Origin: Breoghania sp. | Lineage (GTDB): Bacteria > Pseudomonadota > Alphaproteobacteria > Rhizobiales > Stappiaceae | DNA length: 64,000 nt | Assembly: GCF_963674635.1 (NCBI RefSeq) | Contig: NZ_OY771475.1 | Location: forward strand, 1,364,001-1,428,000 | Direction: 5' to 3' | Part shown: in pieces, positions 1-9,500 of the stretch | Layout of the letters: each line of letters begins with the position of its first letter | Position numbering within the stretch: the first letter of the stretch is position 1 | Notes under the pieces: generated by a model | Database searches by the model: none | What the model was told of the DNA's origin: nothing | The model's input: the letters and a program-made list of their open reading frames with translations, nothing else | Translations under genes and position numbers: made by a program

Positions 1-1101
1 CATCTCAATCGCCGCCTCCACCACGCGCGCGATATCGGCGAACCCGATCCGGCGTTCCAGAAATGCGGCAACGGCAACCTCATCACCCGCATTGAGAACC
101 GCTTCCGCCCCCTGCCCGCGGCGTAAAGCAGACAGGGCAAGAGAAAGCGCGGGGAACCGCTCCATATCCGGCTTTTCGAACGTCAAGGCGCCGAGCTGCG
201 CCAGATCCAGCCGTGCGGCTGGCACCTGGATCCGACGCGGCCAGGCAAGGCAATGGGCGATCGGGGTGCGCATATCCGGGGCGCCAAGCTGAGCCAGCAA
301 CGAACCGTCACAATATTGCACGAGGCCGTGGATCGCCGATTGCGGATGCACCAGCACGTCGAGCTGGTCCTGTTCAACCGGGAAAAGATGATAAGCCTCG
401 ATAAGTTCGAAGCCCTTGTTCATCAGCGTTGCGGAATCAATGGTGATGCGCGCGCCCATTGCCCAGTTCGGATGACGCAAGGCGGCTTCCGGCGTGGCCG
501 CTTCGATCTGATCCCGGCTCCAGGTTCGGAAGGGTCCGCCCGAGGCCGTCAGGATCACCTTTTCCACGCGCCCCGCATTCGGTCCCTCAAAGACTTGGAA
601 TACCGCGTTGTGCTCGGAATCGACCGGCAGGATCGTGGCCCCATGGCGCCTCGCCTCCGCCATCACCAGACGTCCCGCACATACGAGGGATTCCTTGTTG
701 GCCAGCGCCACCGTTCGCCCGGCCCGCACGGCCGCAAGCGTTGGCGCCAGACCTGCGGCACCGACAACCGCGGCCACAACCATGTCCGCAGCCATGACCG
801 CGGCTTCCACCACAGCTTCCGGTCCCGCGGCCGCCTCGATGCCGGAGCCCGCAAGTTCCTCGCAAAGCGCGCCGTAACAACTGGCATCGGCAACCACGGC
901 GCGCTTTGCGCGAAGCGCGCGCGCCTGCTCAGCCAACCGCTTCACATTGCGGTTCGCAACCAGCGCCACCACTTCGAATCCGTCACGATGATGAGAGATC
1001 AGATCGACCGTGTTGCACCCGATCGAGCCCGTCGAACCAAGAATGACAAGCCGCAAAGGCTCGGTTCGCGGCTCCGAGGGAGATTCAAGAACGTCGGTCA
1101 A
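1..1101 (-). CDS. dxr: 1-deoxy-D-xylulose 5-phosphate reductoisomerase, C-terminus cut by window edge
   Basis: Cytosolic NADPH enzyme that converts 1-deoxy-D-xylulose 5-phosphate to 2-C-methyl-D-erythritol 4-phosphate, the committed step of the MEP isoprenoid pathway. The frame opens with a TTG codon at 1101, has an AGGA ribosome site about 9 bases upstream, and runs without a stop for 367 codons to the window edge. The N-terminus has the Rossmann dinucleotide motif GSTGSIG near residue 20. The last visible residues (RRIGFADIARVVE) belong to the C-terminal region of the family, so only about 25-35 residues should be missing. It follows cdsA by 81 bases in the usual alphaproteobacterial frr-uppS-cdsA-dxr block, which ties lipid-carrier and isoprenoid supply together. 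The TTG start is my choice, since no ATG fits as well. Confidence 0.93.
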   Translation of the reverse strand, partial: MTDVLESPSEPRTEPLRLVILGSTGSIGCNTVDLISHHRDGFEVVALVANRNVKRLAEQARALRAKRAVVADASCYGALCEELAGSGIEAAAGPEAVVEAAVMAADMVVAAVVGAAGLAPTLAAVRAGRTVALANKESLVCAGRLVMAEARRHGATILPVDSEHNAVFQVFEGPNAGRVEKVILTASGGPFRTWSRDQIEAATPEAALRHPNWAMGARITIDSATLMNKGFELIEAYHLFPVEQDQLDVLVHPQSAIHGLVQYCDGSLLAQLGAPDMRTPIAHCLAWPRRIQVPAARLDLAQLGALTFEKPDMERFPALSLALSALRRGQGAEAVLNAGDEVAVAAFLERRIGFADIARVVEAAIEM

Positions 1102-1182
1102 TTATTTGTTCCTGTTTATTATTTTATTGCCGGAGGCGAAGAGCTTGTCGACCGTCGCCTGCCTGGCAAAAGACGGCGCTTT

Positions 1183-2052
1183 CTAGAGCAGCGCCAGGCC
1201 GAGCGACGGATCTGCGCCACCGCTTGCAAGGAGCCCCACCACATAGGCCGCAAATGTCGCCGTGACCAGCCCATCGACACGATCCATGATACCACCGTGA
1301 CCGGGTATGAGGCTGCCGGAATCCTTTACGCCGAAGCGGCGCTTCAGGGCAGACTCACCAAGATCGCCCAGTTGCGATGCCACGGAGAACACCATTGCCA
1401 GCAACGCGATGACGACGGGCAAACCGATGCCGCTCACCAGCGTAACGATTGAGGCCGCAAGCGCACCACCGACGACGCCGCCGATTGCGCCAGACCAGGT
1501 CTTGTTGGGAGAAACGGAGGGCCAGAGCTTCGGTCCTCCCAACGCGCGCCCGGTGAAATAGGCGGCGATGTCGGTGGCCCAGGTCAGGGCGAGGATCACG
1601 GCAACCGCCCACAATCCTTGTTCGCCCAGGCGAAGCTCTGCCAGCGCAACGGTTGGCAATCCGGCGTAAAGAACCCCCGCCGCTGACCATGGCTTATGCC
1701 CGGCAACCAGTTCCCAAAGCCGGATACCCGCCCCCGCCACAACAACCACACCGATTGCGGTCAGACCTGAGCCCCACCACACCGCGCCGCAGGCAACCAC
1801 TAGCCCGGCCGCACCGACGATCGAAGTCGAAAAGGCCGCCCCGGTGATCCGGGTCCATTCATTGAGGATCAGCAGCGAAGAAATGGTCAGCACGATCAGG
1901 AACGGCGCACCGCCATACCAGACCAGGGCCAGAAACACCGGAGCCAGCACAAGAGCTGAGGCCACGCGCAAGAACAGATTGGACCGACCAGCCGGTTTCC
2001 TGGCTTGCGCCGGGTGGCCAGCCTCGCTGTCGGGCTCCTTCTGGCCGTTCAT
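1183..2052 (-). CDS. cdsA: phosphatidate cytidylyltransferase (CDP-diglyceride synthase)
   Basis: Integral inner-membrane enzyme that makes CDP-diacylglycerol from CTP and phosphatidic acid, the branch point for all phospholipids. The 289-residue protein is mostly hydrophobic with several predicted helices. Near the C-terminus it carries the CdsA signature: an S-x-x-KRR stretch, then KDSGSLIPGHGGIMDRVDG, with the metal-binding aspartates of the family. The start ATG overlaps the uppS stop codon by four bases (ATGA), so the two are probably translationally coupled. The N-terminal 30 residues are polar and proline-rich and could be trimmed by a later start, but the ATGA overlap favours this one. 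Confidence 0.95.
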   Translation of the reverse strand: MNGQKEPDSEAGHPAQARKPAGRSNLFLRVASALVLAPVFLALVWYGGAPFLIVLTISSLLILNEWTRITGAAFSTSIVGAAGLVVACGAVWWGSGLTAIGVVVVAGAGIRLWELVAGHKPWSAAGVLYAGLPTVALAELRLGEQGLWAVAVILALTWATDIAAYFTGRALGGPKLWPSVSPNKTWSGAIGGVVGGALAASIVTLVSGIGLPVVIALLAMVFSVASQLGDLGESALKRRFGVKDSGSLIPGHGGIMDRVDGLVTATFAAYVVGLLASGGADPSLGLALL

Positions 2053-2819
2053 GGCACGGCCTGCGTGCTGACACGGCCAAATCGCCTTTCGCGCTTGGCG
2101 TAGTCGGCAAGTGCCCGATCGAAAGCCGCCTCGTCATAATCCGGCCAGAGCGCGCTTTCGAAATAGAATTCCGAATAGGCCGCCTGCCACAGCAGGAAGT
2201 TCGAAAGGCGCTGTTCTCCGCTGGTGCGAATAATCAGGTCGGGATCGGGGATATCGGATGTGTAGAGCCGCCGGGACATCTCATCACAATCGATCTCGTC
2301 GACGCCGATCCTGCCTTCAGCCACATCGCGTGCCAGCCTCTTGGCAGCTGACAGGATTTCCTGTCGGCTGCCATAGTTGAAGGCGACGACCAGCGTCAGC
2401 AGTGTATTGTCAGCGGTCAGACGCTCGGCCTCCTCCAGAAGAGAGAGGATGTCCGGCGCCAGCCCCTCGCGTTCGCCGATCACGCGCACCCGCACACCAT
2501 TCTTGTGAAGGCTGGCGAGGTCGGTACGCACGAAGCGCCGCAGCAGCGTGAGCAGGAAAGAGACCTCGGTCGCCGGACGCGACCAGTTCTCGGAGGAAAA
2601 GCTGAACAGCGTCAGATAATCCACGCCGCTTTCGATGGAGCGGCGGACAATCCTGCGCATCACATCGACACCTCGGCGGTGTCCTTCGGTGCGCGGCAGG
2701 CCGCGGGCGGCTGCCCAGCGACCATTGCCGTCCATGATGATTGCGACATGACGAGGCGAGCAGCCCCCATCCGAGGGCTGCCTTGAGACCAGATCACTCG
2801 CGTCCACGCTTGCGGTCAT
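2049..2819 (-). CDS. uppS: isoprenyl transferase (undecaprenyl diphosphate synthase)
   Basis: Cytosolic cis-prenyltransferase that condenses isopentenyl diphosphate onto farnesyl diphosphate to give the C55 lipid carrier for peptidoglycan and other envelope polymers. The 256-residue length is normal. The family motif HVAIIMDGNGRWA with the Mg-binding aspartate is near residue 25-37. The C-terminal RTSGEQRLSNFLLWQ and SEFYF stretches, which bind the homoallylic substrate, are intact. It sits 33 bases after frr and overlaps cdsA by four bases, so pyrH-frr-uppS-cdsA-dxr reads as one transcription unit. Confidence 0.96.
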   Translation of the reverse strand: MTASVDASDLVSRQPSDGGCSPRHVAIIMDGNGRWAAARGLPRTEGHRRGVDVMRRIVRRSIESGVDYLTLFSFSSENWSRPATEVSFLLTLLRRFVRTDLASLHKNGVRVRVIGEREGLAPDILSLLEEAERLTADNTLLTLVVAFNYGSRQEILSAAKRLARDVAEGRIGVDEIDCDEMSRRLYTSDIPDPDLIIRTSGEQRLSNFLLWQAAYSEFYFESALWPDYDEAAFDRALADYAKRERRFGRVSTQAVP

Positions 2820-2852
2820 GTCGGTCCAGTCGTTGGTAGACGCACGCGGGCG

Positions 2853-3416
2853 TCAGACCTGCGAGATTTCCTTTTCCTTCCGCTCAACGACGGAATCGAT
2901 TTCGGAGATCATCTCGTCGGTGAGCTTCTGAACGGAATCGGAAGCAACGCGCTGCTCGTCCTGGCTCATATCGCCGTCTTTCTCGAGCTTCTTGAGCATT
3001 TCCATGCCGTCGCGGCGCACATGACGGACGGCCACCCGGGCCTGCTCACCATATTTGTGGGCGACTTTGGCCAGTTCCTGGCGGCGCTCTTCGTTGAGCT
3101 CGGGGATCGGCAGGCGCAGATTGGTGCCGTCGATGACCGGGTTCAGACCGAGGCTGGAATTGCGGATCGCCTTTTCAACCGCGCCGACCATGCTCTTGTC
3201 CCACACCTGCACGGAAACCATGCGGGGCTCGGGCACGGAGACCGTCGCAACCTGGTTGATCGGCATCTGCTGGCCATAGGCATCGACGGTGATCGATTCC
3301 AGCATGCTTGACGATGCACGGCCCGTGCGGAGGCCCGAAAGCTCCGTCTTCAGCACCGAGATAGCGCCATCCATGCGGCGCTTGAGGTCCTTCATGTCGA
3401 GTTCAGCGTCTGCCAT
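2853..3416 (-). CDS. frr: ribosome recycling factor
   Basis: Splits post-termination ribosomes together with EF-G. The 187-residue length and the sequence (AELDMKDLKRRMDGAIS at the start; LRTGRASSSMLE near residue 30-40; the C-terminal KEKEISQV) match the RRF family, including the conserved LRTGRAS segment. The reading frame continues 26 codons upstream, but that part is Arg/Cys-rich and unlike RRF. The ATG at 3416 has a GAGAGGA site seven bases upstream, so I start there. About 220 bases separate it from pyrH, which is wide for an operon and may hold a second promoter. Confidence 0.96.
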   Translation of the reverse strand: MADAELDMKDLKRRMDGAISVLKTELSGLRTGRASSSMLESITVDAYGQQMPINQVATVSVPEPRMVSVQVWDKSMVGAVEKAIRNSSLGLNPVIDGTNLRLPIPELNEERRQELAKVAHKYGEQARVAVRHVRRDGMEMLKKLEKDGDMSQDEQRVASDSVQKLTDEMISEIDSVVERKEKEISQV

Positions 3417-3634
3417 CGTTTCCTCTCGTACGTCCTTTGTCGGCGCAAGGCGCCTGCAGCCTCTTGACCGGCGATGCGTGCAACACGCGCGCACGCGCCG
3501 TCTCCCCTCTTACCGACTACCGCTTTTGCCAAGTCCTGCGCCAGCCCATGGGGGCTGGTTAGTGATGTGGCAAATGAGTCCCGTCCAGGTCTTCACAGGC
3601 CCAGACCATTCGTCGGTCAGACGGCTCGGCGCGC

Positions 3635-4354
3635 CTAATCGCTGACGATCGTCGCCAACCCCTTGCCGCGCAAAACGTCGACAAGAGCGCCGGGGCTATG
3701 AATCGAGAACACGATTACCGGAATAGCATTGTCCCGGGCAAGGGCAATAGCCGCTGCATCCATGATGTTCAGCCCCTTGGCCAACACTTCCTGGTGCGTG
3801 AGATGGTCGTAGCGTACCGCATTCGGGTCCAGCTTGGGGTCCGCAGAATAAATGCCGTCGACATTGGTCGCCTTCAGCATCGCATCGCATTCCATCTCCG
3901 CGGCACGAAGTGCGGCCCCCGAATCGGTGGTGAAGAACGGATTGCCCGTCCCGCCGACGAACACGAGAACCTCACCGGCAGCGAACCGATCGTCGGCCGC
4001 GCGCTGGGTGAATGTCTCGCAGATGGACGGCATCTGGACCGCAGAGAAGACACGCGCCGGGATGCCCTGCCCGCGCAGCGCATCGGCAAGTGCGAGCCCG
4101 TTCATGACGGTCGCCAGCATGCCCATATGATCGCCAGCGGTCCGCGAACCGCCTTTTGCCGCGACCTGAACGCCGCGGAAGATGTTCCCGCCACCAACGA
4201 CAAGGCCGATTTTCACGCCGAGGCGCACCGCAGCCGCAATATCACCGACGATCCGGGCAACGACATTCGGGTCGATTCCGAAGCCCTGCTCTCCCATGAG
4301 TGCCTCGCCGGAGAGCTTGAGCAGCACACGGCGCCAGCGAAGATCGTCGCTCAT
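3635..4354 (-). CDS. pyrH: uridylate kinase (UMP kinase)
   Basis: Hexameric bacterial UMP kinase of the amino-acid kinase fold, which phosphorylates UMP to UDP in pyrimidine nucleotide synthesis. The 239-residue protein begins with VLLKLSGEALMG, the nucleotide-binding lysine motif. It contains GGGNIFRG (residues about 55-62), GTGNPFFTTDSGAALRA (about 136-152) with the family's aspartate, and ends in the usual region. It is the first gene after the intrinsic terminator behind tsf, so it probably has its own promoter in the 84-base gap, although I could not pick a convincing one. Confidence 0.96.
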   Translation of the reverse strand: MSDDLRWRRVLLKLSGEALMGEQGFGIDPNVVARIVGDIAAAVRLGVKIGLVVGGGNIFRGVQVAAKGGSRTAGDHMGMLATVMNGLALADALRGQGIPARVFSAVQMPSICETFTQRAADDRFAAGEVLVFVGGTGNPFFTTDSGAALRAAEMECDAMLKATNVDGIYSADPKLDPNAVRYDHLTHQEVLAKGLNIMDAAAIALARDNAIPVIVFSIHSPGALVDVLRGKGLATIVSD

Positions 4355-4402
4355 TTCAATATTCCCTAAAACGGCCAGTTCCGCGTGGCCGGGCGCAGAC
4401 AG

Positions 4403-4431
4403 AAAAAGGGCGCCGGATTGCTCCGACGCCC
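4403..4431 (-). terminator. intrinsic terminator after tsf
   Basis: Read on the minus strand, a 10-bp stem (GGGCGTCGGA pairing with TCCGGCGCCC, one G-U pair) closes a GCAA tetraloop and is followed by five T. It lies eight bases after the tsf stop codon and before pyrH, so it separates rpsB-tsf from pyrH-frr-uppS-cdsA-dxr. Confidence 0.9.
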
Positions 4432-4438
4432 GATCGAT

Positions 4439-5365
4439 TTAGTTGCCGGCGGTCGCCGCCGCCACTTCTGCGGCGAAATCGCTTTCTTCCTTCTCGATCC
4501 CTTCGCCGAGGGCGAAGCGGACAAAGGCGGTAAGCTTGACCGGCGCACCGATCTCCTTGCCGAGTTCCGCGACAGCGGCCTCAACGGTGAGATCCGGGTT
4601 GATCACGAAGGCCTGCTTCAGGAGCGTGGACTCTTCGTAGAACTTGCGCATGCGGCCTTCCACCATCTTCTCGATGATGTTCTCCGGCTTGCCGGACTCG
4701 CGCGCCTGCTCGGAATAGACCTGACGCTCACGCTCGGCGACTTCCGGATCCACCTCATCGGCGGAAAGGGCCAGCGGGTTGGTCGCGGCGACGTGCATGG
4801 CGACCTGACGGCCGAATGCGTCAAGCTTCGCGGTATCGCCGGTGGACTCAAGCCCAACCAGAACGCCGATCTTGCCAACGCCATCGCTGACCGAGTTGTG
4901 GACGTAGCTGGCGACAATGCCGTTTTCCACCGACACGACGGCTGCGCGGCGCAGGGTCATGTTCTCGCCGATCGTTGCGATCAGCTCCTTGAGGTTTTCT
5001 TCGATGGTACCGGACTTGCCGGGATAGTCGGCTGTTGCCAGCTTCTCGACATTGCCGTCACCGTTCAGCGCGGCCTTGGTCACGTCGAGAACGAATTCCT
5101 GGAAGGCCTCGTTGCGCGCAACGAAGTCGGTCTCGGAATTGACTTCGACGACAGCGGCCCTGGATCCGGAAGCGGCAACGCCGACGAGGCCTTCGGCAGC
5201 AACGCGGCCGGCCTTCTTGGCGGCCTTGGCGAGACCCTTGGTGCGCAGCCAGTCAACGGCTGCTTCCATGTCGCCACCGGCTTCGGTGAGCGCGCTCTTA
5301 CAGTCCATCATGCCGGCTCCGGTCTTTTCGCGGAGCTCTTTCACCATTGCAGCGGTAATGGTCAT
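4439..5365 (-). CDS. tsf: translation elongation factor Ts
   Basis: Guanine nucleotide exchange factor for EF-Tu. At 308 residues it has the usual alphaproteobacterial length. The N-terminal UBA-like domain contains VKELREKTGAGMMDCKSAL (residues about 8-26), followed by the paired core subdomains with the NSETDFVARN motif near residue 77-86 that contacts EF-Tu. It follows rpsB by 187 bases, the universal rpsB-tsf pairing. The intervening sequence can fold into GC-rich hairpins but has no T run, so read-through from the rpsB promoter is expected. Confidence 0.97.
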   Translation of the reverse strand: MTITAAMVKELREKTGAGMMDCKSALTEAGGDMEAAVDWLRTKGLAKAAKKAGRVAAEGLVGVAASGSRAAVVEVNSETDFVARNEAFQEFVLDVTKAALNGDGNVEKLATADYPGKSGTIEENLKELIATIGENMTLRRAAVVSVENGIVASYVHNSVSDGVGKIGVLVGLESTGDTAKLDAFGRQVAMHVAATNPLALSADEVDPEVAERERQVYSEQARESGKPENIIEKMVEGRMRKFYEESTLLKQAFVINPDLTVEAAVAELGKEIGAPVKLTAFVRFALGEGIEKEESDFAAEVAAATAGN

Positions 5366-5551
5366 CAGTGCCTCTCGTGGTGCTGATCATCCCGAGCCAC
5401 CCGTAGCGACCGGGATCATATGTGTAACGACGGCCGCGCAGCGGTTTTACCGCCGGCGGCCCCGTCTGTGTCATTGACTGCGCCGCCCCCAGCGGAGCAG
5501 CGCCAAACGCGCCTGCCCGGCCAGCCCGCAAGAGCCGACCGGCGGGTCGTG

Positions 5552-6364
5552 TTACTCGGTCGCGGCGGGCGCGGCTTCGTCAGCCGTGGCAACGACTTCT
5601 TCAGTCGCTTCCTCAAGCGCCGGCTCGACAACCTCTTCCGCGGCACCGAGATCCATGCCCATGGAGCCCTGTGCGCGGGCGATGCCGTCGATGGCAGCGC
5701 GCGAGATCAGGTCGCAATAGAGCTGGATGGCGCGGCCAGCGTCATCGTTGCCCGGCACCGGGTAGGTGATGCCAGCCGGATCGCAGTTGCTGTCGAGGAT
5801 CGCAGCGACCGGGATGCCCAGACGACGTGCTTCCTGAATGGCGATACCTTCGCGGTTGGTGTCGATCACAAAGATCAGGTCGGGGATGCCGCCCATGTCC
5901 TTGATACCGCCGAGGTTGCGCTCCAGCTTGTCGCGCTCGCGGTCCATGAAGAGGCGCTCTTTCTTGGTCAGCTGTGCGGTGACCGCCTCGTTGGAGAGCA
6001 TTTCCTCAAGCTTGCGCAGGCGCTGGATGGCGCCGGAAATGGTCTTCCAGTTGGTCAGCATGCCGCCGAGCCAACGGGCGTTGACGAAGTACTGCGCGGA
6101 CTGGCGCGCGGCCTCGGCAACAGGCTCCTGGGCCTGGCGCTTGGTGCCAACGATCAGCACACGACCGCCGGCGGCAACCGTGTCGGACACAGCCTTCAGC
6201 GCCTGGTGAAGGAGCGGAACGGTCTGCGACAGATCGATGATGTGGACGTTGTTGCGCACACCGAAGAGGTACTCGCCCATCTTCGGGTTCCAGCGGTGCT
6301 TCTGGTGGCCAAAGTGAACACCGGCCTCAAGCAGCTGGCGCATGGTAAAATCAGGCAAAGCCAT
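5552..6364 (-). CDS. rpsB: 30S ribosomal protein S2
   Basis: Small-subunit ribosomal protein that binds late with S1 near the mRNA exit. The protein from the ATG at 6364 is 270 residues and opens MALPDFTMRQLLEAGVHFG, followed by the S2 signatures (HIIDLSQT near 43; NARWLGGMLTNW near 95; DLIFVIDTN near 155). The open frame extends 21 codons upstream, but that part lies in the leader, and GGAG stands upstream of the chosen ATG. The C-terminal 40 residues are an acidic Glu/Ala-rich tail, common in alphaproteobacterial S2. A strong promoter lies about 120 bases upstream. Confidence 0.97.
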   Translation of the reverse strand: MALPDFTMRQLLEAGVHFGHQKHRWNPKMGEYLFGVRNNVHIIDLSQTVPLLHQALKAVSDTVAAGGRVLIVGTKRQAQEPVAEAARQSAQYFVNARWLGGMLTNWKTISGAIQRLRKLEEMLSNEAVTAQLTKKERLFMDRERDKLERNLGGIKDMGGIPDLIFVIDTNREGIAIQEARRLGIPVAAILDSNCDPAGITYPVPGNDDAGRAIQLYCDLISRAAIDGIARAQGSMGMDLGAAEEVVEPALEEATEEVVATADEAAPAATE

Positions 6365-6481
6365 GCCTTTAATCTCCGTTTTTCCGGTTAGCCTCCACGG
6401 AGCGGTAACGGGAACAAACCCGATCACCGGATGGACTGAGGCGCATGAAGCGCCGCCCTGCTCCGCGTGTGGAATGCGCGC

Positions 6482-6510
6482 CTTATAGTGCGAGCGCCCG
6501 GACGTTTCAA
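6482..6510 (-). promoter_or_regulatory. sigma-70-type promoter of rpsB-tsf
   Basis: On the minus strand TTGAAA (6510-6505) and TATAAG (6487-6482) are separated by exactly 17 bases. The predicted start near 6475 leaves a 5' leader of about 110 nt before the rpsB ATG. No other candidate upstream of rpsB is as close to consensus. Confidence 0.75.
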
Positions 6511-6567
6511 GGCATCATTGCCGATTAGCACCGCTGAAACACGGCAAGTTCCCCAACCACGTGCCCG

Positions 6568-9500
6568 TCAGGCCATCTCAACCTGCACCACACCCTTGAT
6601 CGCCTTCAGCGCGCTGGCGACCTGTGGGGAGACCTGATAGCGACCGGGGAGCTGCACCTCCACCTCGCGCGCACCGTCATCCAGAAGACAGACGACGGAG
6701 ATATCGCTGTCACCACGATGGGACAGGTGCCGCTTCAGGCTGGAAACCGGCGTGCCGTCCCGCAGGAAGATCTTCAGGCTCTTGTGGATTCGGTTGGCGA
6801 CGACCTCCAGCGGCTCCACCGACTGGATCCGGACGCCCACCCCCTCCTCCTTCAGTTCCGCAGCCACGATCAGCACCACCGAGCGGCCAACCTCAAGCAG
6901 GTCCCGGAACTGGGCAAGCCCCTCGGAGAAAAGCACGGCCTCATACTGGCCGGTCGGATCCGAAACGCGAACGATTCCCATCCGATTGCCGGTACGCGTC
7001 TTGCGCTCCTGCTTGGAGGTGATCGTACCCGCCAGCCGCCCGGCATTCGCACCGCGTTTCACCGAAGCCTCAAAGCTCGCCCACATCTGGACGCGCATCC
7101 GATCCATCACGCCGCGATATTCATCGAGCGGGTGGGCGGAGAGATAAAAGCCAACGGCGGCATGTTCGCGCGCCAACTGCTCTTCCGGCATCCAGGGCTC
7201 CACGGCGGCAAGCCGCAGCTGCTCCGGCTCCCCCATGCCGAAAATGTCGCCTTGCCCGAGAGTGGCATTCTCCTCGGAGCGTTGCGCCTCGCCCATGATC
7301 CGATCGATCCCGGCCACGAGCTTCGCCCTGTCCTTGTCCAGTCGGTCGAAGCTTCCCGCCGCGATCAGGCTTTCCAGCGTCCGCTTGTTCATCTGGCGCG
7401 GGCTGATGCGGCGCGCGAAATCGCCGACATCACGGAAAGGTCCGTCCTTGCGCACTTCCTCGATGTGTTCGACCACATGTCCGCCCACGCCCTTGATGGC
7501 GGCCAGCGAATAAATGATCTCGCCGTCCTGCACATCGAAATAGGCGCAGGAGCGATTGATATCCGGCGGCACCACATTGATGCCCATGCGTTGGGCCTCG
7601 CGACGGAAATCGCTGAGCTTGTCGGTGTTGCCCATATCGAGCGTCATCAGCGCGGCGAGGAACTCGACCGGATGGTTGGCCTTCATCCAGGCCGTCTGAT
7701 AGGCGACCAGCGCATAGGCGGCGGCGTGGGACTTGTTGAAGCCGTAATTCGCGAACTTGGCCACGAGATCGAAGATCGTCTTGGCTTGCCCGGCATCGAC
7801 GCCGTGTGCCTTCGCGCCGTCGACGAAGCGCGAGCGCTGGATCTCCATTTCCGCAGCGATCTTCTTGCCCATGGCGCGGCGCAGAAGGTCAGCGTCACCG
7901 AGCGAGTAGCCGGCGAGAATCTGCGCCAGCTGCATCACCTGCTCCTGGTAGATGATGATGCCGTGGGTCTCTTTCAGAATCGGCTCCAGCTTGGGATGCA
8001 TGAAGTCCGGTTCTTCTTCGCCGTGCTTGCGGCGGTTGTAGGTGGGGATGTTGTCCATCGGTCCGGGGCGATAGAGCGCCACCAGAGCGATGATGTCCTC
8101 GAAACGGTCAGGCCGCATGCCTGCGATGGCGCGGCGCATGCCCGCACTTTCAAGCTGAAACACGCCGACAGTCTCGCCTGCGGTGAGGAGCTTGTAGGTC
8201 GGCGGATCATCCAGCGGGATGGTGGAGAGATCGACCTTGATACCGCGCCGCGCCACCAGATCCACCGCCGTCTGAAGCACGGTCAGTGTCTTCAGGCCCA
8301 GAAAGTCGAACTTGATGAGGCCGGTCTTTTCCACCCATTTCATGTTGAACTGGGTGACGGGCATGTCAGAGCGCGGATCGCGGTAAAGCGGAACGAGCTG
8401 TTCCAGCGGTCGGTCTCCGATCACCACGCCGGCTGCGTGGGTGGAGGCGTGGCGGTAGAGCCCTTCCAGCTTCTGGCCGATGGTCAGAAGCTTATCGACA
8501 ATGGCTTCTTCTTCGGCTGCCTGTTTAAGGCGCGGCTCTTCCTCGATCGCCTGTTTCAGAGTGACCGGGTTGGCCGGGTTCTGCGGCACCAGCTTGCACA
8601 GCCGGTCCACTTGGCCATAGGGCATCTGGAGAACGCGCCCAACGTCACGCAGCACCACACGGGCCTGAAGGGTGCCGAAGGTGATGATCTGGGCCACCTG
8701 CCCGCGCCCGTATTTCTCCTGCACATAGCGGATCACCTCTTCGCGGCGATCCTGACAGAAGTCGATGTCGAAGTCGGGCATCGACACGCGTTCCGGGTTC
8801 AGAAAGCGCTCGAACAGGAGGTTGAAGCGGATCGGATCAAGGTCGGTGATCGTGAGCGACCACGCGACGAGCGAGCCTGCGCCCGAACCACGGCCCGGCC
8901 CGACAGGAATGCCTTGCGCCTTCGCCCACTTGATGAAGTCCGCAACGATCAGGAAGTAGCCCGGAAACTTCATGTTGGTGATGATGTTCAGCTCGAAATC
9001 TAGCCGTTCATCATAGTCCTTGCGCTCGGTTCCCGGTGCCAGACCATGCGCCTCAAGCCGGTGCTCCAGGCCTTCGCGCGCCTGACGGGCCAGCTCGGCG
9101 GCTTCCGCCTTCTCCGCCTCTTCCGGATCGGCATCCGCCCCGGCGAAACGCGGCAACAGCGGCGGGCGCTTGGGCACCTTCACATGGCAGCGCCGCGCGA
9201 TCTCCACCGTATTCTCTGTCGCCTCCGGCAGATCGGAGAAGAGCTCGATCATCTCCTGCCGCGATTTGAAATAGTGCTCCGGCGACAGGTGGCGGCGATC
9301 ATCCTCGATGACGACGCGACCCTCTGCGATACAGATCAGGGCGTCATGCGCCTCATAATCGTCGGCGGTGGGAAAGAAGGGTTCATTGGTGGCGACCAGC
9401 GGCACATCATGCTTGTAGGCGAGATCGACGAAAACGCCCTCGCATTGGCGCTCCTCCGTCGTACCGTGGCGCTGGAGCTCCATGTAGAGCCTGTCGCCGA

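Noticed and set aside
253..1452. Plus-strand open frame of 399 codons opposite dxr and the end of cdsA
   Set aside because: The minus strand encodes a clear DXR from a TTG start. The plus-strand product has no recognisable feature.
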